Shown: in pieces, positions 1 to 8,945 of the stretch
Layout: each line of letters opens with the position of its first letter
How positions within the stretch are numbered: position 1 is the stretch's first letter
Assembly: GCA_030295235.1 (NCBI GenBank)
Contig: AP026124.1
Location: 1,922,001-1,986,000, forward strand
DNA from: Fistulifera solaris
Lineage: Eukaryota; Bacillariophyta; Bacillariophyceae; Naviculales; Stauroneidaceae
Reading direction: 5' to 3'
DNA: 64,000 nucleotides
Made by a program: the position numbers and the translations under genes
The notes under the pieces: generated by a model
Told to the model about the DNA's origin: nothing
The model's database searches: none
Seen by the model: the letters and a program-made list of their open reading frames with translations, nothing else

Positions 1-1
1 T

Positions 2-1863
2 AGTGTAGATGTATTGCCAGACGCAGGGGTCGACCTGGCTGCATCAGCCCTCGCTGTTAGTAGCAATTACGGCTTTGGTGGATATGGTAGTTCCGAGAAT
101 GCTGCAGGGTTGGTGACGGAGCATACTCAAGGAGTTAATGGGGATGATTTGGGGGCTTTGATGAGGCGACTGGAGACGCACGGAAGGAGTCGGCTGGTGA
201 ATTGGCCAAAGTGGCGCTTGCAAGTGATTTTGAGGTAACACAACAAGGCAATAACGATGAATTCGGGGAGTTTGATGAGACAATGGGAGAAGCCCCGAAG
301 GAGTCGTCGGCTGTTGAACCGGCTAAAATAGCGCTTGCACATGACTTTGAGGTTTCACAAGAAGACAATAACGATGAATTTGGGGAGTTTGATGAGACAA
401 TTGGAAAAGTAGCGGAAACACCAGGTGACGAGCAGACTGACCCAGGTCTTGTGGAAGATCTCTTATTAACAAGTACGCAAGACGACTATGGGGATGATTT
501 TGGGGACTTTGACGGGGCGGTTGGCGAAATGACCCGAGAGTCTAACGGTGAATCGGCTGAACCGGCTCTTCTGGACGATGCTGAGGGTCTTAGCGATGCT
601 TCACAAGACGACAATGACGATGATTTTGGGAATTTTAACGGGGTAACTGGAGCAAAGCCGCAACACTTCAATGGCGAACCTGCTGAACATGTGGACGGCG
701 CTGAAATCTTCTCAAAGACGAATCAAAGTGATGAAATTGCGGACTCGAACAGGGCACGCCGAGAAGCAGAGGAAACCGCACAGGATGCACAAGAACCGAC
801 TGTCGATGATGATGACGATTTTGGCGACTTTGGGGGCTTTGAAACTGCGGAGTTAGCAACAGAAGTCCAGAGTCAGATAAACGATGACGAAATCAACATT
901 GGCGACCTTGAGGAGGCGCGAAGTGATATTGCAGAAATATTAGCTGGGCAAGCTTCAGCCGACGACGATGATGACGACTTTGGCGAGTTTGGGAGCTTTG
1001 AAAACGCCGAGTTAACAACGGAAAGTTCAAAACCCAAGCAAGAAATCGATGATGAGTTTGATGAATTTGGCGACTTTGGTGAGGCAAACGCTGGCGCGGA
1101 AGTTGAGAAGGTTGAAGGAACGCAAGCAGAAGCGACAAAAGTGGCCTTGCAGACGAACCAAGAGGCTTGCGGAGCCAGAGCGTTTGCAGAGAGGGCGGAG
1201 TCAACATTTCATACTCTATTTGGACGATTCTCTCGCGAACACGAATTACCGCCAGAAATATCCGAGAAACCGATCACTGGCACTGACATTGTTCCAATCA
1301 GCTCGCTCTTGGTAAGCCCTTGAAATCTTTACTGACTCAATCCTGCACAATCCATTACTCATCTTGTCTTTCAGGAACAGGCGTTGAAAGACAAACCAAG
1401 TTCGCGTGCTCCGATTAATTTGTTTGATTTGCTTCGCGGACCGCAAGAGGCGAATAGCGAACCACCCTTAGCCTTTATCAATCCCAAATCCGTGAATCAA
1501 TCACCGCACCTAAGATATCAAAGCTGGATTTCTAAGTTCAAGCCTACGAACGGTGGATCCTCACCAAAAAATCCATTCCTCCCTACTGATCAAACTTTAC
1601 AAGCAATGCAAGCAGAAGATAAACACGAAAAACAAGGGGATCGCAAGGATGAAACGACTCAACATACACCGATATCCGAAACCAAGCCTGAAGAGGCCTT
1701 TGTCAAGGAGCCGCCATCATCACTGAGGGAAACCATTGTAGAGCTTCCTCCACTGCCAGCCAAAGCAAGCGATTCCCAATCCGAGCAAGTCGCCGAGTTT
1801 CTCAAACAGATTCCCGACCTATCTTACATGCTTTCATCCACGCTTTCACCTCCTAGCTCCTAA
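2..1863 (+). CDS. Acidic DFG-repeat protein (5' partial), possible trafficking adaptor
   Basis: The gene runs in from the left edge. It encodes at least seven degenerate repeats of about 50-60 residues, each centred on an acidic D/E-D/E-F-G-x-F motif (DDFGDFDG, DDFGEFGSFENAEL), separated by Ala/Glu-rich linkers. Such DFGxF/DFxDF motifs are typical of proteins that bind clathrin-adaptor appendage domains (aftiphilin-like), so a role in membrane traffic is an inference. One intron (1312-1374, GTAAG...TTTCAG) joins LL to EQALKDK in phase 0. The second exon ends at 1863 in a Pro/Ser-rich tail. The repeat reading changes frame near 149-155, where one base seems to be missing in TTTGGGGG. Upstream residues to base 2 still fit the repeat (GFGGYGSSENA). 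No enzyme domain is visible. Confidence 0.7.
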
Positions 1864-1889
1864 ATCATAAAAATGTATTATTATTGCTC

Positions 1890-2738
1890 TTAAATACCTT
1901 CAAACACTCCGTATTCCTCATGAACATTGACGGCCCTGATTCTGGCCAGATCAAATTGAAAATCTCCGTTCTCGCCATCCATTAGCGCAAGGCCCACTGA
2001 TTCTATACAAACATTATCATCCAACTCTCGAAAAACTTCTCGTTCCCGTCCCCTAGATGTTAATGATAAATGAGAGAAAGGCAAGACGAATCTTTCAAAC
2101 GGAGAAACGGACCCATCGTCGGACCCATTCGGCTTGGACCGTGATTGAATCTGCCCTTGATAAATGTCGTTGGGGATGGAAGTAGAAACTTTCAAGTTAA
2201 ACGTATATCTCCGGCCATCTGTCCGACAGGTAACTTCCAGCGCATTGTAAAGTCCTTGCAAATTGGCACCGCTGAAGGGAAATTCGGGAGATTGAAGTGC
2301 CGCAAATCCGGAACGCTGTGCCATGCTTTGCAAGCCAACGGTCGTATCCAACGTCCCTTGCCATCTTAGAAAAGGGACAAAATCGTCTTCTATGTCGGTT
2401 CTTGCGGTGTGCGAAATAGTTTCATCCTTCGATTCATTAATATCTTCGCCTTCCGCATCATATTGAATGACCTCTTCCGGTGTTCGCAATAAGATGGCCT
2501 GTGCTTTGGAAAAGCCCCCAATGACACGATCATCCGATATTCTCCAGGCATCCGTATCATATTCACAGACCCGAGATGCATCTACCGCATCGTCATGTCG
2601 CGAAAAGTCAAAGAGAGTCAAGGGAGGACACGGATAGCGATCCTTGGTCAACCAACTGGTGCGTAAGATACTTCGGCGGAATGCTAGATATCGTCGGGCC
2701 CATCCGCCGCCGCGAGAAGGGAACATCCACAGTATCAT
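1890..2738 (-). CDS. NDUFAF1: CIA30-domain protein, complex I assembly factor (NDUFAF1-like)
   Basis: A 282-residue protein with a CIA30 fold. The hallmark start W-R-I-S-D-D-R-V-I-G-G-x-S lies near residue 66, followed by a beta-rich segment (F..G.L, Y.GL.., TCRTDGRRYTF). The C-terminal signature IESVGLALMDGENGDFQF closes the domain. In animals and fungi CIA30 proteins chaperone the membrane arm of mitochondrial NADH dehydrogenase. The N-terminus (WARRYLAFRRSILRTSW) is basic and free of acids, as in a mitochondrial presequence. Photosynthetic eukaryotes also have plastid CIA30-like proteins, but no signal peptide is visible here, so mitochondria are more likely. It is transcribed convergently with the DFG protein, with a 26 bp gap. 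Confidence 0.82.
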   Translation of the reverse strand: MILWMFPSRGGGWARRYLAFRRSILRTSWLTKDRYPCPPLTLFDFSRHDDAVDASRVCEYDTDAWRISDDRVIGGFSKAQAILLRTPEEVIQYDAEGEDINESKDETISHTARTDIEDDFVPFLRWQGTLDTTVGLQSMAQRSGFAALQSPEFPFSGANLQGLYNALEVTCRTDGRRYTFNLKVSTSIPNDIYQGQIQSRSKPNGSDDGSVSPFERFVLPFSHLSLTSRGREREVFRELDDNVCIESVGLALMDGENGDFQFDLARIRAVNVHEEYGVFEGI

Positions 2739-3226
2739 GCTTCTATTGTGGTTGGAGTAGCTTTAAGTCGGAATACGAGGTTGGATTACGTAGTATGAAA
2801 AGGATCCATTACCAGGTACACTTACACCGGCTGTATTACAATGAATGATGGTGCTTTGTCTTTAAGGTTCAGGGTTAAGACTTTATCTTCTGGACACAGG
2901 TTTCCTACGTTGACTTAAGTCTTTCGATGATTCGATTCATTGCCATTCTAGACATTTTGACTTCGATTTCCATTATTGTTTAAGACATGTTAATGGATTA
3001 TAGTCTAAGTTAAAAGTCTGCTGTAGATAGACTAATAGGGGACTGCTGTCGAGAGTAGCTATTATATCCGGGTTCGTAGGCTTCAGCACGAAATAGGTGA
3101 AGAGAATCATCTTTCATCAAAATTAAACATTCTAGCTTCTATCTTGGTATCCTCGACTCATTCAAACCCAAAAAAAGGCCAGTAAAGAAGTAAACGATCT
3201 TAGTAAGGCCTCCATTGCTACAAAAG
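2739..3226. other. Intergenic, no gene seen
   Basis: AT-rich spacer that should hold the promoter of the CIA30 gene and the 3' flank of the tRNA. Short frames here lack codon character. An AAAA block at 3222-3225 gives the TTTT polymerase III stop for the tRNA on the other strand. Confidence 0.5.
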
Positions 3227-3308
3227 TGCGTGAAGTGGGATTTGAACCCACGCCTCCGAAGAGAACAGATCCTGATTCTGCCGCCATAGACCACTCGGCC
3301 ATTCACAC
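3227..3308 (-). tRNA. tRNA-Leu (anticodon CAG)
   Basis: Read on the minus strand, the 82-nt gene folds as a complete tRNA with a long variable arm. The acceptor stem is GTGTGAA/TTCACGC (one G-T pair). The D arm contains GGCCGAGTGGTC (A box). The anticodon stem GCAGA/TCTGT encloses loop ATCAGGA, giving anticodon CAG for CUG leucine codons. The variable arm is CTC-TTCG-GAG. The T arm GTGGG-TTCAAAT-CCCAC carries the B box, and the discriminator is A. TTTT follows after one C. No intron is present and CCA is not encoded, as expected for a nuclear gene. Confidence 0.95.
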
Positions 3309-3869
3309 TGCGACACCCAATCTGGATTTTGCTGTTAATTATAAACTCTTAATTTTGTCACTAACCAATTTTCAGTACGTAGTCGTTTTGGAGCGCGTAA
3401 ATTTACACCGGCCTTTTTAGGCAGCGGTGATCACAATTATGAAGACAATAATGTTGCTTGTTAGAGAAGTGGCTTGATGGGTCTATGGTGATAAATACTC
3501 CTAGGTGTTTGGCACCGCCTGTTGAAGCCTTTTCGACACCCACATTGGCAATAATTTACTGGGCCACATACCTGGTACTATACGAAAGAGCAGGACATTC
3601 AGCTGAGCACAAAGAGTTCTTACGACTGATCAAGTTAAACTGTTACAATTTACAACTTAGATTAATAAAATGACAATAAAAATGCTCCCTTTTGTTTCAA
3701 GGCTCGAAACTGGCTTTCGTTAGCTGGAATGGCTACTGATCAGAGGACTGCGGACTACTGCTGCTCGTCACAGATGTTGCATTCGCCTGAATTTCGTCTT
3801 ATATGATTAACAGGTCGTATGAAGCATCCTTATCTCGCTGGAAAGAAATGGCTCAATACAAGGTAAGAA
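3309..3869. other. Intergenic, no gene seen
   Basis: Spacer between the 5' side of the tRNA and the 3' end of the methyltransferase gene. I found no conserved frame, repeat or structured RNA in it. Confidence 0.45.
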
Positions 3870-4601
3870 TCAATCAGATGGCGCATCCGAACCAAACTCA
3901 TAAAGATAGTGTCGCACTCCACCATGCAAGCCGTCATCAATGGCAACAGGATCCCAACCGTGAATACGAAACATGTAGGAAACGATGCGTATCTTCCTTC
4001 CTTTCGTTCCGTCATGTTCCATCCTTTGATCGACGAGGGAATCCAAAAAGTCGGCTTTCAATCGCGCCAAGCCCTTGGGCAACAAGTACAGATAAATGGC
4101 CGTGGCATCCTCGCGAATAGTCAAATCGGAACACGCATGTAGGACTTGCTCGTTGTCTTCTTTTTCACAAAGTGGTTCATTGTTGTCATAAAGTAGAACA
4201 TTTCCGTGTCGAATTTGTACGCGCTGTTGCACCTCGTGTGGCAGTTTCGCTAAAGCCGTTCGACCCCGCCACACAAAGATAGGATCCAATTCGATCCCCA
4301 CACACCGCACCCCTTCTACTTGTGAGGCAGCTGTCAAGAGCAATCTACCATCTCCGCAGCCGAGATCGAAAAGAACATCGTCGCTGGTCAACGAGAAGAG
4401 ACGGAGGGCATGGTCTTGTGCGGATCGCGAAGATGGGTTGAATGGAGCGATACTGTAAGGTTGTTCGGTGTTGCACTCAATCGTCTTTGAGTCGTCGTCC
4501 TCGTCACTTGACGTCATCTCGGTTCGTGGCTCGATGCGTGGTTCTTGAGCTGCTGACGGCTCTCGAGAATTCATTGTTGATGATGGTTTGTCATTACTCA
4601 T
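3870..4601 (-). CDS. Class I SAM-dependent methyltransferase, possibly FAM173/ATPSCKMT-like
   Basis: A 243-residue protein. After about 50 polar residues comes F-x-P-S-S near 55, then the SAM-binding motif I VLFDLGCGDGRLLLTAA near 80-96 and motif post-I CVGIELDP near 104. A YLYLLPKGLARL segment near 168 matches the beta4-alpha region. A nearby F/Y-x-P-S plus DLGxGDGR and a GxELxP match lysine methyltransferases of the FAM173 group, which modify mitochondrial ATP synthase c subunit or the ADP/ATP carrier. That substrate is a guess, since no targeting peptide is evident and a histone or general protein methyltransferase remains possible. Start ATG at 4601. It is divergent from the AAGAB-like gene. 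Confidence 0.7.
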   Translation of the reverse strand: MSNDKPSSTMNSREPSAAQEPRIEPRTEMTSSDEDDDSKTIECNTEQPYSIAPFNPSSRSAQDHALRLFSLTSDDVLFDLGCGDGRLLLTAASQVEGVRCVGIELDPIFVWRGRTALAKLPHEVQQRVQIRHGNVLLYDNNEPLCEKEDNEQVLHACSDLTIREDATAIYLYLLPKGLARLKADFLDSLVDQRMEHDGTKGRKIRIVSYMFRIHGWDPVAIDDGLHGGVRHYLYEFGSDAPSD

Positions 4602-4752
4602 TGTTTCGTTCTTCCCACTTTCACAACGAGCGCGAAAACTGGTTAGATCTTCATTTCTCGCTTGAGATTGACAATAATACCAGTGATGCAGCGGTCCTCT
4701 ATTATATCATTAAATTAAAACGTTTAGCGGCTTGTTGCATTGCTCTCGGAAA

Positions 4753-4766
4753 GACGACTCATGACT
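4753..4766 (+). promoter_or_regulatory. Shared 14-mer GACGACTCATGACT in divergent promoter
   Basis: The 14-mer GACGACTCATGACT contains an AP-1/GCN4-like core (TGACTCA related, ACTCATGAC). The same 14 bases occur at 61505-61518 and, inverted, at 14358-14371. All three sites lie between divergent gene pairs. It is followed directly by the 20-mer family member at 4763-4782 (GACTGAATTGCATTCGTGGT). A bZIP site is plausible. Confidence 0.5.
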
Positions 4767-4867
4767 GAATTGCATTCGTGGTCGTCAATTCACGAAAAAA
4801 AAATCCTTCAATTTCATCAATGATTATTGCCTCATTAATGCTCTATTAGTCCTCTTTACTGTTGCGA

Positions 4868-6040
4868 ATGTCTTCATTACTTCTTTCGTTGAAAATAAAC
4901 AAGATGTCACCAACCACGTGTTTATCGGTTCTCCGCTTCGCATCTCCCACCACCATCGAGGGCGGTGGTCTTCCTCCGTCAGCATTGCCCTTTCAACGAC
5001 TGACGGATCGAATCATTCAACACTTTTCCGCTTCCAATGAAACGAATGATCCGCCATCGATGAATGTCATTCAGATCTCGAATCGCTACTTTACGGCGCA
5101 AGTCGCCTTACTCTCCGAAGAAGCCACGCAACAATCCACGCTGCACAAAGAAGACGGCATTGTTCTCGTTTGGGACGATGATCACGCGATTGCCGACTGG
5201 ATACAGCTCTTGAATGCGGCGCACGAACAACTGGAAGCTGCCGGAGGAGGGGATTTGTTGCGACTTTGTGTGGGTATATCGACGACGACGACGACGACAA
5301 CGACAACAACAACTCGATCCCAACGAACGCCCAAAGAAATTGAAGAGACATATTCGCAGCGAGTATTGTGGTGTCTGGATCGTGGTTACGAATATATTCC
5401 GGCGTGTGATTTATCGGATGAAGGCGTTTCCCGCGGACACGGAGAACGTGATAAGGAAGGATTCGCTCGGCTCGTGGAAGCCATTCAAGGGACGGTTTGG
5501 TCTTCGGCAGTTATGGCGACGAGCACGCAACATAAATTAAAATCGGCATATCAAGAAACCCTAGCAGCTGTTGAACAGTTGGATCAAAAAATTGAGAATA
5601 ACAACGATGACATTGATGAGGATAGAATGAATCAATATGTACCGCCAGATCCATCCATGCTTCTCGTGTCGATCAACAAGGAAGACGAAGAACGAGAAAA
5701 GAAAGCACAAGAGGCTTTGATGAAAGATGTCAATGAAGAAACAACCGATCAATCAACAGTAAGCGGAGTACAAGAAAGTACTCAAACCGCATCACACGAG
5801 GAAGGTCGGGTAAATGAGCGACTGTTCAATCAATTTGAAGGTGCGATACAAGAGGCATCTCGCATCCGTGACCTATCACGATCTGGGCAATTATCGGACG
5901 AGGAACGTCGACAGCGTGCCGGAGATGCTGCAATGATGCTAGTTAATCTATTGGATCAGATGGGATATGATGATGACGATGAGGACGACGGAAATTCTTC
6001 CATTGGGGGTGAAGAAGAAAAAGAAGAGAAGGTAGACTGA
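4868..6040 (+). CDS. AAGAB: AAGAB/p34-like adaptin-binding chaperone
   Basis: A 390-residue protein from ATG 4868 (a second in-frame ATG is at 4904). The N-terminal half has the pseudo-G-domain layout of alpha/gamma-adaptin-binding protein p34: a beta strand IVLVWDDD, then RVLWCLDRGYEYIPACDLS near 165-185 and the AIQGTVWSSAVM motif, matching the vertebrate WCIKHGFELVEL and LxAxxWSNxxM segments. The C-terminal helix-rich part (FNQFEGAIQEASRIRD ... LLDQMG then an acidic tail) corresponds to the p34 tail that binds AP complexes. AAGAB assists AP1/AP2 assembly in the cytosol. A run of 11 threonines near residue 140 is encoded by an ACG/ACA microsatellite (5281-5313), absent from known relatives. 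Confidence 0.75.
   Translation: MSSLLLSLKINKMSPTTCLSVLRFASPTTIEGGGLPPSALPFQRLTDRIIQHFSASNETNDPPSMNVIQISNRYFTAQVALLSEEATQQSTLHKEDGIVLVWDDDHAIADWIQLLNAAHEQLEAAGGGDLLRLCVGISTTTTTTTTTTTRSQRTPKEIEETYSQRVLWCLDRGYEYIPACDLSDEGVSRGHGERDKEGFARLVEAIQGTVWSSAVMATSTQHKLKSAYQETLAAVEQLDQKIENNNDDIDEDRMNQYVPPDPSMLLVSINKEDEEREKKAQEALMKDVNEETTDQSTVSGVQESTQTASHEEGRVNERLFNQFEGAIQEASRIRDLSRSGQLSDEERRQRAGDAAMMLVNLLDQMGYDDDDEDDGNSSIGGEEEKEEKVD
5281..5313 (+). repeat. ACG/ACA trinucleotide repeat in coding sequence
   Basis: Eleven consecutive Thr codons (ACG, then ACA/ACG) sit inside the AAGAB-like gene in a loop of the pseudo-G domain. Such tracts vary in length between strains. Confidence 0.85.
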
Positions 6041-6083
6041 ATTGCGTTTTTACGATAATTGAGTAACTTGCGATCCTTTGGAT

Positions 6084-6400
6084 TTATTGATGAGTATTGA
6101 CGTAGTCGATCCAGTAGATCCAAATAAGAAAATAAGGCACCAAAATGTAAGGATTGCCGATAGGATTCAAAAAATTCTGCCATTTGAAAGCAGACACCTT
6201 CTTTTCAGGAACTACCGGTTCTTGGGGTTTGTTCTTTTGAAAATATTGAGCTGTGTAACGCTGCTGGAATGTGTCGATTCTCGAGAAATATCGACTTTTG
6301 TGAAGACAGAATGGATGGAAGGAGTGATAAAAGCAGATGCCTGCCCGGCAAGCAAGAGAACTACGCACATCGCAATGGGTGCAATGTTTTGACGGGCCAT
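6084..6400 (-). CDS. Small plastid-targeted single-span membrane protein, unknown function
   Basis: The reading starts with ATG at 6400 and a clear signal peptide (IAPIAMCVVLLLAGQ) ending in ASAF, the diatom plastid import motif, followed by a Ser/Thr-rich basic transit stretch (TPSIHSVFTKVDISRES). The mature part (KKVSAFKWQNFLNPIGNPY) leads to one hydrophobic helix ILVPYFLIWIYWIDYV at the C-terminus. The two halves are in different frames. Adding one T in the T4/A4 runs at about 6234-6244 joins them (TQLNIF to QKNKPQEPVVPEKK). I do not recognise the family. About 105 residues with one helix would suit a small thylakoid or envelope subunit. Confidence 0.62.
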
Positions 6401-6883
6401 ATTTGTACTTGTATCGTTCTCAAAAGTTAACTATGATTTAATTCGAGGTGTTCAGTTCGACAGAATAACCATTTATGCTTTCTCTTTCTCGGTTGTGTTT
6501 CATTATCATTCGTCGTCTGCATGCGTGCGCAATATTCTATGACGTCACTCGTGAAGTGCTAGCGTCAAATCAATCAGGTCAAATCATCGGCCTAGCTAAA
6601 TTTCGCATCTTGTGTCACTCTCCCTCGACTAAAAAAAGCTTGACTTGAAAAACAGAACTATAGGCAGATCAAAACGGGAAAAGGTCACGCCTTTTTTCGT
6701 ACGGACGAAGATTGCCGTAATACAAAACAAGGCTTGCTTACTATTATGTGAAGAGAAACGCTGTCGTCTCGGATTTAATCTCCGTCTTAAGATTGATCAT
6801 CTTTACAACTTCCCTACCGTGCAATTTTCGGCAGCACATCAATTAGGGACATTGTACGTTCCAAAGTCAACCACATGACTTTT
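6401..6883. other. Intergenic, promoter of the 6400 gene
   Basis: Holds one perfect palindromic TGACGTCA (6540-6547), about 140 bp upstream of the 6400 start codon. Diatom CO2/cAMP-responsive elements have the TGACGT core. No gene is visible. Confidence 0.45.
6540..6547. promoter_or_regulatory. CRE-like TGACGTCA
   Basis: Perfect 8-bp cAMP/CO2-response-like palindrome upstream of a plastid protein gene. In diatoms TGACGT-type elements drive CO2- and light-responsive plastid genes. Chance occurrence of one 8-mer in 64 kb is also likely. Confidence 0.35.
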
Positions 6884-7306
6884 TTAACGATAGCGGAAAG
6901 TAATACGACCTCGTGTGAGATCGTACGGACTCAGTTCAATCAATACTTTGTCTCCCACCAGAATCTTGACGAAATTCTTGCGAATTTTCCCGCTAATTGT
7001 TGCCAAGATGGGTTCTTGCGATTCGGGGGCCCCATCTATGGCACATCGGAACATGGCATTCGGTAGGCCTTCGACCACCACAGCTTCGACTTCGATAACA
7101 TCATCCTTCGTCTTTCGCACTCTCTCGGTCTTGTTTTTTCTTTCATTTCCTTGTGCTCTCGCTTCTTTCTTCCCGTAAATTGCTGACGACTGTCGAAGTG
7201 TGGCCGATGGAATGGAAGAAACATGGATGGAAGGAGGGGCCAAAAGGAAACCCTCCACCATTCCCAGTATAAGTGATATAAGAAGAACAATTCTTGTTGA
7301 CAGCAT
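6884..7306 (-). CDS. infA: Plastid translation initiation factor IF-1, nucleus-encoded
   Basis: A 140-residue precursor. Residues 1-19 form a signal peptide ([16 protein letters not shown]) followed by F at the cleavage site and a Ser/Arg transit region, so it is directed to the complex plastid. A Lys/Arg-rich linker (about 45-65) precedes a 72-residue S1-type OB domain: [19 protein letters not shown], then [20 protein letters not shown] and the closing [16 protein letters not shown]. These match bacterial IF-1 block by block. IF-1 binds the 30S A site with IF-2 and IF-3. This is therefore an organelle-derived gene now in the nucleus. Expected partners (IF-2, IF-3) are not in this window. Confidence 0.9.
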   Translation of the reverse strand: MLSTRIVLLISLILGMVEGFLLAPPSIHVSSIPSATLRQSSAIYGKKEARAQGNERKNKTERVRKTKDDVIEVEAVVVEGLPNAMFRCAIDGAPESQEPILATISGKIRKNFVKILVGDKVLIELSPYDLTRGRITFRYR

Positions 7307-8945
7307 GTTGAATTAGAGGTATTGTCGTAGAAGCAAAGAGAGAAGGTATTTGAAATCACGCCGAAGGATGGTTTCATTTGGATGATGGACGAGCGACTTT
7401 CGGTCCAACGTTGTCAGCCACAAACGTGTAAACGTCAACGCCACATCAAACAAACCAACAAACGCTGAAAGGAAAAAGTCGTATCCCGTGTAAGGTGATA
7501 GTACAGTCTATGTTGGTGTGCTGCTTTCCATTCTGTAAGTCACGAGTCTGGAAGAGTGTCCAGTCTGTCCATGCGTCCTAAAAGACATTTAGCAGCCACG
7601 CTGCGACATAGTCTAACAACCCGAGTACCGTTCCGGACTTCCCGCTACTGCTACTGGTGCTTCTAAAACGTGCTTTTCGGCCAAAAATGCAAGGCCAATC
7701 AATCATGAGCGTACAAGATACAACTTAACTGATCCTCCGGCATTAACAAGTAGGAAAAGTTTCAAAAAAATAGCACATAGCACAAGATTTTTTTGGCCGA
7801 TTGCTTAACACCCATTTTCATGCCATTGAGCGACCCTTTGAAGCAACATAACGATATCCTTTCCAAATTCCCCGCATTTCATGATCCCTTTACGAGTTCG
7901 AATACGTCAATGAAGTTAGCGCCTGAAAATTTGTCTCAGTAAGGGCTTTATTGCTTCGTAAGAGGATGGATTTGCTCAGTGACTTTGGTCGCCGCGGAGC
8001 GTGATCTTACCAGCAGCTCGACGGTGGATTGGTTTTGGTCGTAGCGGGCCATTAACATGTAGGAATAGCAACAAAAACAAGGCGAGTGAATGATAGTCGA
8101 TACGAAGTTCAAGCTCGTGATTACGTGTCATGGCGAATAGATGACTGCTGCAACAATCAATTCACTGCATCTAAGGCGATGTCTTCAATGCCATTTCTGT
8201 GGATTTCGCACCATCAAATTTTGATATTACTTGCTATTCAAACAAATGCTTCTCAATCCACCCTTCTGGTTGGCTCGTCGGGATGCAGCGCGGATTGTGA
8301 AAGCACGAACCAAGTATCTAATAAGATCTCGGTGCAACGTATCGCTTCACGCCAACAAGATGACGACTATTCCTTTGCCATTCATAGTCTGCTTACGCAC
8401 ATGTAGCGACAGGAGCGGTGGGAAGTTTCAAATGTATTTGATAGAGTCAAGGATATCATCCTATCGAATCAGCTTTAACAGATGACCGACAAACTGGTCA
8501 ATTTATCCTCTGTCCAGTTTCACTTCACAAAATCGAGAATTAAATTCGGTAGTGGGGCACAAATTCCCCGCTCATGGTTCCAAATAGAGGATAACAAGAG
8601 CGAGACGAGTTGAATCTGGTAGGAGGACACATTCAAGCCCACCCCGATCACTACCAACACCTAAGAAAATCTTGGTAATCATTATAGAATATTCAATGTC
8701 TCCGAGAGCATGACGCACAGTGTGCTCGCCGATTATCCGGTTCAAATGCTGATGCTTTAATATCAATCTGAGGTGCCGTTGGCTCCTCAAAAAGCTACTA
8801 CGGAGACGAGGCGTTGGTGCTAATCACGGGTTTCATCGTTTGAATGCGTTCAAGCTCCACTAATTACTGCTCATAAGGCTATGTGCATCAATTAAACGGC
8901 GTTCTAAGAGCTTAAATTGTTTTGCTGAAGTCCGCCAAACGCATT
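7307..8945. other. 1.6-kb stretch without a convincing gene
   Basis: Contains the promoter of the IF-1 gene and the 3' flank of the Q-rich gene. Frames up to 106 codons (8086-8406) have no recognisable motif and no signal peptide, and their composition resembles noncoding sequence. I saw no tRNA, tandem repeat or TIR here. A long noncoding RNA cannot be excluded. Confidence 0.5.

Noticed and set aside
3226-3420. Frame MREVGFEPTPPKRTDPDS on the plus strand
   Set aside because: It is the antisense of tRNA-Leu(CAG); REVGFEPTPP is a well-known artefact of tRNA T arms.
8086-8485. Two overlapping plus-strand frames of 84-106 codons
   Set aside because: No recognisable motif, no leader, and no homologue-like composition; likely chance frames in a long gap.
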